Source of the DNA: KACC-23026 sp963829575
GTDB lineage: Bacteria; Bacillota; Bacilli; Bacillales; Sporolactobacillaceae
Reading direction: 5' to 3'
Assembly (NCBI GenBank): GCA_963829575.1
Contig: CAWHJF010000012.1
Location: 620,001-684,000 of the forward strand
DNA: 64,000 bases
The translations under genes were made by a program, and so were the position numbers. The notes under the pieces are model-generated. The model was not told the origin of the DNA. It searched no databases and saw nothing but the letters and a program-made list of their open reading frames with translations. Positions 43,877 through 52,484 of this stretch are shown piece after piece (the stretch's first letter is position 1; every line of letters starts with the position of its first letter).

Positions 43877-44088
43877 TAGATTTCCTCCTCACCAAGTCAC
43901 TTTTAATTGGTTTACCTACAACATCTATAGCGTTTTGCCCCTCTTGATCAGCGAGCAGAAAGCGGTTTAGCTTAACTCTATGATTCGGACACTCAAACGT
44001 TTTATAAAAATCATCGAATCAGGACTTTTAAGCCCGGAAAATGAAAGGGTTTGATCCTATTGATCAAATAATCAGAACAACCTACTAT

Positions 44089-44148
44089 ATTATACACGGA
44101 CTTCGTTTAAAACATAAACTAATTTTATAATGAATGAAATCGCTTTAA
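44089..44148. promoter_or_regulatory. cre/LacI-type operator and minus-strand -10 of the regulator gene
   Basis: TGAAATCGCTTTAA at 44135-44148 matches TGWAANCGNTNWCA except at one position. A TATAAT for the leftward LacI gene lies at 44094-44089. The binding protein could be CcpA or the neighbouring LacI protein. The rest of the 620-bp spacer holds the RNA candidate listed next. Confidence 0.5.
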
Positions 44149-44235
44149 AAATCCAGTAATATAATCGGTCTTTGGATGTGTTGATTTCTAAGTTTTTGAC
44201 CCAGCTCGTGAATCGAATTTCATCTTTTAAAAAGA

Positions 44236-44413
44236 TTGACGATTCTGTTAGATTGTTCTAAAATGTGGACAGAGTACTTCTTATCCAATAATGAGAGGCA
44301 TTGAAGCCGTGCCACCCATCGTAAATGAAAAGCTTATAATTTGAGGGCAATGCTTTGTCTGATGACAACAACCCCGGGAACGTGTTTACACATGCTTCCT
44401 GGGGTTGTTTTTA
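44236..44413 (+). ncRNA. Candidate leader or small RNA upstream of the glucanase gene
   Basis: A near-ideal promoter (TTGACG 44236-44241, 17 bp, TAAAAT 44259-44264) is followed about 100 bp later by a strong terminator: AACAACCCC (44367-44375) with GGGGTTGTT (44401-44409), inner GGGAA/TTCC, and TTTTT. No credible open frame lies between (only a 17-codon one without a good site). It is either an attenuated leader of the gene at 44499 or a separate RNA of about 140 nt. No known riboswitch core is recognised. Confidence 0.5.
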
Positions 44414-44498
44414 TTTTGCTTGAAAAAGAAAAACGAGTGATTTTCGAGTTACACACAACCACGCTTTTTAAAAACTCATTCTGAAAAGGGGCTTAAAT

Positions 44499-46250
44499 AT
44501 GTTTAGAGAAGCCATTGACCACCGACCTAAAAATGCCTTTGCGTATGCGGTGGATTCGAAAACGTTGCACATCAAGCTGCGCGCTAAGAAAGACGATCTT
44601 AAAAAGGTGACATTGATTAATGGTGATCCTTACGTCTGGGGTGACTCGGGTTGGACGTTCGATCGACTAGAGATGAAAAAAGCAGGATCCGATGATTTGT
44701 TTGACTATTGGTTGGCTGAGGTGAGCCCACCTTTTCGCAGACTTCGTTATGGTTTTGAATTGAATGATGGTGAGGAACAACTGACTTATACTGAGCGAGG
44801 TTTTTTCGAAGAAACGCCGAATGATACCAGTTATTATTTTTGTTTTCCGTTTTTAAACCCGGCAGACGTCTTCCAACCTCCTGAGTGGGTCAAAGCCACG
44901 GTTTGGTATCAAATTTTCCCGGAACGTTTTGCAAATGGCGATCCTTCTATAGATCCAAAGGGGACCTTACCTTGGGGGAGTACAGCGCCCACGCCAACCA
45001 ACTTTTTCGGTGGGGATTTGCAAGGGGTGATCGACCATCTCGATCATCTTGAAGATCTCGGGATTACCGGTGTTTACTTCACACCGATCTTTAAGGCGGA
45101 ATCGAACCACAAATATGACACCATTGATTATTTCGAGATCGATCCACAATTTGGAGATAAAGCAACGTTCAAAACGTTAGTGGAAGCCTGTCATGCGCGT
45201 GGCATTCGTGTCATGCTGGATGCTGTATTTAACCATTCAGGCTATTTTTTCGAACCTTTTCAAGACGTTTTGAAAAAAGGGGCCGACTCACAGTATGCCG
45301 ATTGGTTCCATCTTCACAGTAAAACGGTTGAAACCAGTCCAAAACCGAATTATGATACCTTTGCTTTTACACCGTTCATGCCAAAATTAAACACCGAGCA
45401 CCCAGAGGTCAAAACGTATCTTTTGAAAGTCGGCGCTTATTGGGTTGAAGAATTTGACATTGACGGCTGGCGCCTTGATGTGGCGAACGAAGTGGATCAT
45501 GCCTTTTGGCGTGAGTTTCGCAAAACCGTTCGAACCATCAAATCGGATGTCTACATCCTCGGCGAAATCTGGCATGACGCCATGCCATGGCTTCAAGGCG
45601 ATCAGTTTGATGCTGTGATGAATTATCGCTATACGTCTGCGGCGCTCGACTTTTTGGCGAAAGGAACACTTACGGCACAAGGTCTTTCAGATGAATTGAC
45701 CCGGGTCTTTATGTCCTACCCAGAGCCGGTTAACCAAGTGGCCTTTAATTTATTAGACAGTCATGACACGCCGCGCCTCCTGACACAATGTGGGGAGGAC
45801 TCGAAGAAAATGGACCTCTTATATGTGACGCAAATGACGCTCCCTGGCACGCCTTGTATTTATTACGGGGATGAGGTCGGGATGTCGGGAGGAAATGACC
45901 CGGGCTGTCGGGCATGCATGATTTGGGACCCAGAAGAGCAAGATCAGGATCGGTATGCTTTTTTGAAAAAATGGATTGCGCTTCGTGCCGCCCATCCAGT
46001 GTTAGGGTCAGAGGGTGCCGTTCAATTTTTGCCAACCGAGCATGAGGATGTGTTTGCTTATAAGCGTGAAAAAGGCCAGCACCATTACTATGTCGTGCTG
46101 AATCGCGCTGAAGTGCCAACCGATTGGAAGGTCCCAAATGAACTCAACCAGCAACCGGTGGTGGAGTGTTGGACCAACACCGCACGTGAACTAAACGACC
46201 GAATCACGCTAGAGGCGCAAAGCTTTTTGGTTCTCAAACTTGAATCTTAA
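44499..46250 (+). CDS. GH13 cyclomaltodextrinase/neopullulanase-type enzyme
   Basis: 583 residues, start behind AAAGGGG. An N-terminal CBM34-like beta domain (about 1-120) precedes a GH13 barrel: DAVFNH (241-246), GWRLDVANE with nucleophile Asp327, acid/base Glu356 in ILGEIWHD and NLLDSHD with Asp423. The arrangement and length are those of subfamily GH13_20 (cyclomaltodextrinase, neopullulanase, maltogenic amylase). There is no signal peptide, so it acts inside the cell on imported maltodextrins or cyclodextrins. Divergent from a LacI regulator. Confidence 0.9.
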   Translation: MFREAIDHRPKNAFAYAVDSKTLHIKLRAKKDDLKKVTLINGDPYVWGDSGWTFDRLEMKKAGSDDLFDYWLAEVSPPFRRLRYGFELNDGEEQLTYTERGFFEETPNDTSYYFCFPFLNPADVFQPPEWVKATVWYQIFPERFANGDPSIDPKGTLPWGSTAPTPTNFFGGDLQGVIDHLDHLEDLGITGVYFTPIFKAESNHKYDTIDYFEIDPQFGDKATFKTLVEACHARGIRVMLDAVFNHSGYFFEPFQDVLKKGADSQYADWFHLHSKTVETSPKPNYDTFAFTPFMPKLNTEHPEVKTYLLKVGAYWVEEFDIDGWRLDVANEVDHAFWREFRKTVRTIKSDVYILGEIWHDAMPWLQGDQFDAVMNYRYTSAALDFLAKGTLTAQGLSDELTRVFMSYPEPVNQVAFNLLDSHDTPRLLTQCGEDSKKMDLLYVTQMTLPGTPCIYYGDEVGMSGGNDPGCRACMIWDPEEQDQDRYAFLKKWIALRAAHPVLGSEGAVQFLPTEHEDVFAYKREKGQHHYYVVLNRAEVPTDWKVPNELNQQPVVECWTNTARELNDRITLEAQSFLVLKLES

Positions 46251-46272
46251 AAAACAAACCATGATGGATCTT

Positions 46273-46310
46273 CGTCTGTTCTCACAGTAATTTGGGGACA
46301 GACGTTTTTG
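46273..46310 (+). terminator. Terminator of the GH13 gene
   Basis: CGTCTGT (46273-46279) pairs with ACAGACG (46298-46304), followed by TTTTTG. Confidence 0.75.
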
Positions 46311-46513
46311 TATTGGCATTGCTTTAAAGAGGTGAACGACGTAGAATTTGGAAAGGTAACGTTCATTGAATGCGCATGCCCAAAGTTGGCGGTGAACACG
46401 CACCCAATACATAAGGATTACTGTGCCAGTGAACAAATGGCTAAACGAATAGACAGAACACAATATAGGATTAGAAGAAGCGCCATGTGGATCGATAATG
46501 GGAGGGAAAAGGT

Positions 46514-47716
46514 GTGGAAAAACAGGAGAAGGATCGGAACCCTTGGGTGGAGGCTCTAAGAGAGGTCATCAGCCGTTTGAATGCGTCTGATATTCAATTT
46601 ACGATTAGAGGGGCGGCTGTATTAGTCATCCATGGTGGAGACGTTCAGGAAGATCAGCCCCTTGAGATTGAATTTCAATGGGATCAACGCCAAGAGGTCA
46701 GCGTGTTGTTTTCGGCTTTTGGGCCAACCAAAACCGAGGAGACTGGGAGAGGGGCGAGCTTTCAAGCCACTCTCCACGGCATTCCAACGCACTTTTTTTG
46801 TAAATGGAATACGGCGGTTGTGACGGATCCGACTCGGCATGAGGCTCGATTTGAGGGCGAGATCGTGTTTGTGGAGGCATTGACCGTGCTTGCGGGGCGT
46901 TTGGAAGATCAGGATCCGGTAAAAAGTCAGGCCAAATCCTTGCTGCAAAACCTGCAAAACCACAATACGGAATTGAGTCGAAAAGCTTGGAACACAGGGA
47001 CGTTTGAAGCGTGGGTTCAGCGGTTTGGGAAGCCGGAGGAATTGGGTGCCCAGATCCGTCAAGAACCAGAGCGTCGTCTGCTTACTTTGTTGGAGTACCT
47101 TGGTGAGTTGAAGGGAAAAAACGTGTTAAATCTCATGGGCTCAAATGGAATTAAGGCGGTTGCGATGGGGTGCCTGGGAGCCGAGGCGGTGGTTGTAGAT
47201 TTGTCGGAGGAGAGCGCCGACTACGCGCGGACGCTTGCTTTGGCCGCTGGCGTACATCTCGTCTATCATGTGGGCGATGTGTTGGTCGACATGGAGGACC
47301 GGATTGGGCACGAGGAAGCGGATGTGATTGTAATGGAGCGCGGCATTCTCCATTATTTTGTGGATCTAGCGCCGCTCATGTCCCGGGTCCGCAAATGGTT
47401 GAAACCAGGCGGCCGTTTTGTTCTGCAAGATTTCCATCCGATCTCGACCAAACTGATTGAGACCAAGGGGAAAAAGGCGTTGGCCAATGGAAATTATTTT
47501 GACCGGGCAATCCATCAAACCCCGGTTGCGACGAGCAAATTCATAAAGGATGCCGACATCCAATTCATCAATCAACGGCGCTGGACGCTTGGCGAAATCC
47601 TCACCGCTGTGGCAGAAGCCGGGCTGCGGATTGAAAAGCTCGATGAACGCCCCAATGAAAAAAAGAGCGAAAGTGGGATACCGAAGATGTTCACGTTAGT
47701 CGCGCGGGCGGATTGA
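46514..47716 (+). CDS. SAM methyltransferase with N-terminal nucleotidyltransferase-like domain
   Basis: 400 residues from GTG 46514 behind GGGAGGG (7-nt spacing). Residues about 10-150 (LREVISRLNASDIQFTIRGA, LEIEFQWD, a FVEALTVLAGR helix) resemble the fold pattern of AbiEii/MNT-like nucleotidyltransferases, though active-site carboxylates look incomplete. From about 170 there is a class I methyltransferase: motif I NVLNLMGSNGIKAVAMGCLG, acidic VVDLS, motif IV VIVMERGILHYF, and RKWLKPGGRFVLQDFHP. Substrate unknown. The upstream spacer 46311-46513 has no gene. Confidence 0.7.
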   Translation: MEKQEKDRNPWVEALREVISRLNASDIQFTIRGAAVLVIHGGDVQEDQPLEIEFQWDQRQEVSVLFSAFGPTKTEETGRGASFQATLHGIPTHFFCKWNTAVVTDPTRHEARFEGEIVFVEALTVLAGRLEDQDPVKSQAKSLLQNLQNHNTELSRKAWNTGTFEAWVQRFGKPEELGAQIRQEPERRLLTLLEYLGELKGKNVLNLMGSNGIKAVAMGCLGAEAVVVDLSEESADYARTLALAAGVHLVYHVGDVLVDMEDRIGHEEADVIVMERGILHYFVDLAPLMSRVRKWLKPGGRFVLQDFHPISTKLIETKGKKALANGNYFDRAIHQTPVATSKFIKDADIQFINQRRWTLGEILTAVAEAGLRIEKLDERPNEKKSESGIPKMFTLVARAD

Positions 47717-47783
47717 ATGGCGAGTGAGGATGGGGGGATTTGTGGCGGCGAGTGTCATGATGGACGGGGCGTGGAACGCTCAA

Positions 47784-47842
47784 CGCACACAAACTAGCGA
47801 CAAAACGAGAGATTGTGTGCGTGAGCCAATCCATGCGCACAC
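47784..47842. repeat. Mini word-pair element, CGCACAC, 52-bp step
   Basis: CGCACAC at 47784 and 47836, exactly 52 bp apart, with the inverted word GTGTGCG at 47815 between. The word is the same as in arrays 3 and 5, but the linker DNA is unrelated. Convergent-gene spacer. Confidence 0.6.
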
Positions 47843-47885
47843 GCAGTCCTTGCGCTTGCGCCCCCTCCACCAACCCCCATCACAC

Positions 47886-47923
47886 AAAACAGCCCTCCCC
47901 CATAAAAAGGGGAGGGCTGTTTT
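47886..47923. terminator. Bidirectional terminator
   Basis: AAAACAGCCCTCCCC pairs with GGGGAGGGCTGTTTT; serves the convergent methyltransferase and HD-GYP genes. Confidence 0.9.
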
Positions 47924-47929
47924 GCGTTG

Positions 47930-49594
47930 TTAGCTTTCGTTTAAATGGTTGAGGAAATGGATCAGATCGCTAGAATAGAAATCGATGTAGCGAAGATCGA
48001 TTTCTTTTAAAAAGGATTCCTTGCGATAATATAGAATAATTTTTGCGGACGGCTTGGCCGAACGAATCCGTTTTAATAAAGGCATGAGTAGTTTGGACTC
48101 TTCGGAGGTCGTTAACGATAAGGTAACAGTGTTCACAAATGGCTTGTTCAAAATGGGAAATATGCGAGCTTCAACTTCATGGAGCTGCTCATTTACACTT
48201 TTGAGAAAATAGGTGCGCCATCCGTTCACGAACAAACTATCATGCAAGAGGCGAAGGGAAAACACATGCTTCTCACATAGAGGAGCAAACACGATCCCTT
48301 GTTTCAATGAAACTTGATAGGATGGGGTGTATTCCACTAATTTTTGATTCATGATTCCCAAACAGGTGCTGACCGACTGATCGCGTTGGTCAGCGTTGAT
48401 TGTGCCATTCAAATAAGCTTTGCGAACTTCTTGGCCAACTTTTCCGAAGATATCTCGATAAATAGACTCGACCCGTTTGCCATCGGCTAATTCCTCAAAG
48501 TAGAGGGTCGCTTTGTCACTTCCATTTATCAAGCTTTGAGTAAAAAGCGACCACAACTTCTTTTGCCATTGCTCGAGTCGATGGCTCTTCCAACCAATCA
48601 TTTTAATTGGTGCGAGTTGATTATTCGGAACAAACGGGATCGTTTCACCGTTTTCTTTAATGACTAATTGATAGCCTGCCAACGGGTTTTTATCTCTAAG
48701 GGTCGTGGTTGCGCGCAGGCCGTTTGGCAGCAAGAGTTCGGCTTGTGGCGGGAAGATTTGCAACGTCTCCGCTAATTTAAAAACGCTTTGCTCACAAAGC
48801 TTATCATGGTCGCCCAACAAGTTTTCTAAAGCGCGTACGCCAGAAAGCGGTTCGCGATAACTCCGCTGCAAGGTCAATGCGGAATAGACGTCGACAACCG
48901 AAATGAGGCGAAGCGCTTCATTAAAATTGGCTTCGACAAGCCCAAGTGGATAACCGCTTCCGTCTAGACGCTCATGGTGAACATTGGCGAAAAGTGAAAT
49001 CGCTTCCGAAAACCCCATAAGTTCCAAATAAACAGCGCCAAAATTCGCATGGTATTTGACAAGCTCGTATTCCGCTTGTGTGAGCTTACTTTTTTTCGTC
49101 AAAACCTCTTTTGGAATGAACCGTTTACCCATGTCATGGAGCAAGCAGCCGAGCGAGAACTCCTCGAGATTCGGTAATTTGCAATAATTCCCTAAAAGGG
49201 TACCTATTACAAAAACATCCACAGAATGGTAGTAACTGTAAAGATTCCATTCTTTAAGTTCGTTTAACAGACCCGAGATCGTCGGATTGGAACAGAACAT
49301 CATATACATGTTATAGATGAGTTCATATTGAAGCTCGTTTTGGAGAGCCGAACCTAATCGACCATTATCGGTCAAGATTTCAATGAGTTCAACAAACGAC
49401 TTTTCAAGTTCCAAGTGGTAAGGAAGTGATTTTTTGGGGGCGTACTTAGGTAGAGATTGAATGAGGAACTGAATAGAATGGCTGGTTTGATCGGTTAGAT
49501 TTGAAACCACGTCTGAAAAAGACCCCACAGTATGAGTGGTCTTTTCAGGAAAGGCGTCTTTTAGGTTAACAGGAGAAACAGGTCGGTTGGTCAT
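47930..49594 (-). CDS. HD-GYP-domain protein, probable c-di-GMP phosphodiesterase
   Basis: 554 residues, start behind TTGGAG. The HD-GYP core lies at about 95-290: His123, HD at 153-154 in LLHDMGKRF, His182 in YHANFGA, HHERLDGSGYP (206-216) and VVDVYSAL. All signature residues are present, so hydrolysis of c-di-GMP is likely. The first 90 residues are helical without a known domain; a long C-terminal part (about 300-554) includes a segment with GYQLVIKENGETIPFVPNN. No membrane segment or GGDEF partner is adjacent. Confidence 0.85.
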   Translation of the reverse strand: MTNRPVSPVNLKDAFPEKTTHTVGSFSDVVSNLTDQTSHSIQFLIQSLPKYAPKKSLPYHLELEKSFVELIEILTDNGRLGSALQNELQYELIYNMYMMFCSNPTISGLLNELKEWNLYSYYHSVDVFVIGTLLGNYCKLPNLEEFSLGCLLHDMGKRFIPKEVLTKKSKLTQAEYELVKYHANFGAVYLELMGFSEAISLFANVHHERLDGSGYPLGLVEANFNEALRLISVVDVYSALTLQRSYREPLSGVRALENLLGDHDKLCEQSVFKLAETLQIFPPQAELLLPNGLRATTTLRDKNPLAGYQLVIKENGETIPFVPNNQLAPIKMIGWKSHRLEQWQKKLWSLFTQSLINGSDKATLYFEELADGKRVESIYRDIFGKVGQEVRKAYLNGTINADQRDQSVSTCLGIMNQKLVEYTPSYQVSLKQGIVFAPLCEKHVFSLRLLHDSLFVNGWRTYFLKSVNEQLHEVEARIFPILNKPFVNTVTLSLTTSEESKLLMPLLKRIRSAKPSAKIILYYRKESFLKEIDLRYIDFYSSDLIHFLNHLNES

Positions 49595-49968
49595 GTTTCA
49601 ATACTCCAATCCATCTACCATATAAAAAATGTGGGCTTCCCGATCCGAACTTGTTTGACACACGGGCATGTTCACCTAAAGCCAAAACAAAAAAATAGAA
49701 AATGGGAGGTTTCCTATAAAATGGTAGCATGATCTGTGTTAATCTAATAGTAGAATGACGTCTTTGCCTCCGAAAATTTGACACGTTTAGACAAAATCCG
49801 TTAGCTTATTTTAACAGATTTTGTGACCATTTAGTAACCGAAATCTTACAAATCAGCCAAAATAGTAAAAAAGACCTAATGAATTGGAATTGACAATCCA
49901 ATCCTTTGTTTTACCAGAGTAAACGTCTGAGTATTTTAAAAAATAAGAAGGATCAAGGAGTGGTCACA
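49595..49968. other. Divergent spacer
   Basis: Promoter-type AT-rich DNA between the HD-GYP gene and the MocA-type gene. A TTGACA lies at about 49889 but no good -10 follows at 16-18 bp. No gene or repeat recognised. Confidence 0.4.
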
Positions 49969-50973
49969 ATGACAAACACCATTAAATGGGGCGTTATAAG
50001 CACAGCAAATATTGGTTACAAGGAAGTGCTACCGGCTATTGTGAAAGCTGAAAATGCTGAACTCATGGCAATCGGGAGTGCCAATGCGTCAAAGCGTCAG
50101 GAAATGGCCGAAGCTTTAAACATTACCAAGCAATATGACAGCTATGAGGGCGTACTCGATGACTCTGAGGTTCAAGCGGTCTATATTCCTCTACCAAATC
50201 ATTTACATAAGGAATGGGTGATCAAAGCGGCCCAGGCTGGCAAACACGTTTTAGTAGAGAAACCAATTGGGTTGACGGTTCAAGAGGCAGAAGAAATGGC
50301 TCAAGTGTGTCAGGAAAACGGTGTGTTATTAATGGAAGCTTTTATGTATCAATTCCATCCTGAACATGATTTTGTGAAACAACTCATTAAGAATAAGGAG
50401 ATTGGTGAGGTCCGCCTCATGCGTGCGAGCTTTACGTTTAATATGGGGCCGAGTCCACAGGCTAACATCCGGTTGAATCGCAACATGGGCGGCGGTTCCA
50501 TTTATGACGTGGGCTGCTATTGTCTTCATTCGATTCGTCATATTCTCGAGACGATGCCGACCGAAGTCTACACCCAGGCGACGCTTCATCCAGAGCATGG
50601 CGTGGATATGGCCGCCCAAGGTGTTTTAAAACTTGAAAACGGGGCAACCGCTCAATTTGATTGCGGGTTTAATGCCACTGACCGAGAAACCTATGAAGTG
50701 ATCGGAACCGAGGGCACCATTCTTGTAAAAAATGCCTATCGTCCAGATAAAAATCCAGGTTCTGAGGGCGAGGTGATCATCAGTCGCGCTGGTAAGCCCG
50801 ATGAACACAAGTTTTTTGCCGGAAACCCTTATGTGACTCAAATCGAACATTTTTCGGATTGTGTCGCAAATGGCAACGCGCTTCGTTATCCACCAGCCCA
50901 ATCCGTCCAAACGCTTCGCATACTAGAAGCCGCGTATGAATCCATTGCAACAGGTCAGAAAGTCGTATTGTAA
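49969..50973 (+). CDS. Gfo/Idh/MocA-family oxidoreductase (second)
   Basis: 334 residues from ATG 49969, behind AAGGAGTG; the longer frame from TTG 49906 has no site. Rossmann segment WGVISTANIGYKEV, VLVEKPIGLT with the catalytic EKP Lys, and GGSIYDVGCYCLHSIRH. It is nearer to the glucose-fructose oxidoreductase/dihydrodiol-dehydrogenase-like subgroup than the protein at 19902. It stands alone, so the substrate is not indicated. Array 5 follows 45 bp after the stop. Confidence 0.85.
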   Translation: MTNTIKWGVISTANIGYKEVLPAIVKAENAELMAIGSANASKRQEMAEALNITKQYDSYEGVLDDSEVQAVYIPLPNHLHKEWVIKAAQAGKHVLVEKPIGLTVQEAEEMAQVCQENGVLLMEAFMYQFHPEHDFVKQLIKNKEIGEVRLMRASFTFNMGPSPQANIRLNRNMGGGSIYDVGCYCLHSIRHILETMPTEVYTQATLHPEHGVDMAAQGVLKLENGATAQFDCGFNATDRETYEVIGTEGTILVKNAYRPDKNPGSEGEVIISRAGKPDEHKFFAGNPYVTQIEHFSDCVANGNALRYPPAQSVQTLRILEAAYESIATGQKVVL

Positions 50974-51020
50974 GACGCTTGAAAGCTTGCACACAAGAGC
51001 TTTAGAAAAAAATAGGCGGG

Positions 51021-51465
51021 GTGTGTGCGTGAGAGAATCTCGCGCACACAAACACCAACAGAATCCGTAAAATGTGTGCGCAACAGAGGGCTAACGCACA
51101 CGAATCACGCCTTTCGCCTGTAGTTGTGTGCGCAAGAACGTCTAGCGCACAAGGAAGTCGAAAAAAAGAGTAGTTTGTGTGCGTGAGAAAATCTCGCGCA
51201 CACAAACACCAATAGAATCCGTAAAATGTGTGCGCAACAGAGGGCTAGCGCACACGAATCACGCCTTTCGCCTGTAGTTGTGTGCGCAAGAACGTCTAGC
51301 GCACAAGGAAGTCGAAAAAAAGAGTAGTTTGTGTGCGTGAGAAAATCTCGCGCACACAAACACCAACAGAATCCGTAAAATGTGTGCGCAACAGAGGGCT
51401 AACGCACACGAATCACGCCTTTTGCCTGTAGTTGTGTGCGCAAGCTGATCCCGCTCGCACACACC
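51021..51465. repeat. Array 5: nine ~51-bp hairpin subunits in 154-bp units
   Basis: TGTGTGCG occurs at 51022, 51073, 51125, 51176, 51227, 51279, 51330, 51381 and 51433, steps 51, 52, 51 repeated. Each subunit ends its hairpin with CGCACA or GCGCACA after about 12-20 nt, and three distinct linkers alternate to make a 154-bp higher-order repeat, the same length as in array 2. Tandem-gene spacer. Confidence 0.95.
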
Positions 51466-51491
51466 CTCATTTTATTTACGACTCACTCACA

Positions 51492-51527
51492 AAAGCTGGC
51501 ATTCGCGAGTTCCCGAATGCCAGCTTT
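51492..51527. terminator. Terminator after array 5
   Basis: AAAGCTGGCATTCG pairs with CGAATGCCAGCTTT; ends read-through from the MocA-type gene before motA. Confidence 0.75.
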
Positions 51528-51589
51528 AAAACTTTCCTTGAAGACGATGCAGATAATGCCCTCCATTAATTGTCATTTAAAAAGAAGCT

Positions 51590-51616
51590 TAACATTTTGG
51601 GCAAAGTGGTCGATAA
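51590..51616 (+). promoter_or_regulatory. Sigma-D-type promoter of motAB
   Basis: TAAC (51590-51593), 15-bp spacer, GTCGATAA (51609-51616), against the flagellar sigma-D consensus TAAA-N15-GCCGATAA: one mismatch in each box. Located 74 bp before motA. Confidence 0.75.
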
Positions 51617-51689
51617 GAAAAGTAAGAAAAACTGGAAGCCGAATGGACAACCTCAACTAGGTTCTAGGTGAAATCAAGGGGGAGCAACA

Positions 51690-52484
51690 ATGGATTTTTC
51701 AACGGTAATTGGACTTTTATTAGGGATTATTTCCTTGATTTTAGGATTCGTTTTAGAAGGTGGGAAAGTTGGGTCGCTCATCGAACCGACAGCCGCCATC
51801 ATCGTATTCGGCGGGACGTTTGGGGCGACTATCCTAAGTTTTCCTTTTAAAACAATCGGGCGGATCCCAGAAATTTTGAAGTACACGTTTATGGATAAGA
51901 AAGTCAAACCGGAAGACACAATTGATCAACTGGTCGAATTGTCCAATATTTCCCGCCGTGAAGGGTTGCTGGCTTTAGAGGCGCAAATCCAGACACAGAG
52001 CGAAAACCCATTTTTAAAAGAGGGCATTCAGATGATTGTCGACGGTGTGGAAGCGGAAATGATTGAAGACATCCTAATGAGAAAAATTGAGCGCTATGAA
52101 GAGAACAAGTTGTCGGTTGGTAAAGTATTCGAAACGGCTGCCGGATTTGGGCCGACCATGGGGATCATCGGAACCGTTATGGGTCTCGTTCACGTGCTTG
52201 GCGGATTGAGCGACCCCGCGTCACTCGGACCGGCAATCGCAGTCGCGTTTATTGCGACGCTCTACGGGGTGTCGAGCGCGAACTTGATCTACCTACCGCT
52301 AGCCAACAAAGTCAAAGCACGCTTAGCCCAAGAAATCTTAATCATGGAAATGCAAACAGAAGGCTTGATGTCCGTTCAGTATGGGGAGAATTCTACGGTG
52401 TTACGAAATAAGCTCACCGCGTTTCTCGATTCGAAATCCCTTAGTAACTTGAAACCAGAATCGGGTGTGGAAGACAATGGCTAG
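51690..52484 (+). CDS. motA: Flagellar motor stator protein MotA
   Basis: 264 residues, start behind AAGGGGGAG. Four membrane segments: two at the N-terminus (about 5-23 and 32-50), a cytoplasmic loop (about 55-145) rich in charged residues including KIERYEENKL, and two at about 150-170 and 180-205 (FGPTMGIIGTVMGLVHVL, PAIAVAFIATLYGVSSANL). It forms the proton-conducting stator with MotB and pushes on FliG. Its stop overlaps motB (ATGGCTAG). Confidence 0.92.
   Translation: MDFSTVIGLLLGIISLILGFVLEGGKVGSLIEPTAAIIVFGGTFGATILSFPFKTIGRIPEILKYTFMDKKVKPEDTIDQLVELSNISRREGLLALEAQIQTQSENPFLKEGIQMIVDGVEAEMIEDILMRKIERYEENKLSVGKVFETAAGFGPTMGIIGTVMGLVHVLGGLSDPASLGPAIAVAFIATLYGVSSANLIYLPLANKVKARLAQEILIMEMQTEGLMSVQYGENSTVLRNKLTAFLDSKSLSNLKPESGVEDNG

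Noticed and set aside
46308..46559. 83-codon frame before the methyltransferase gene
   Set aside because: No ribosome site and it overlaps the better-supported GTG 46514 frame.
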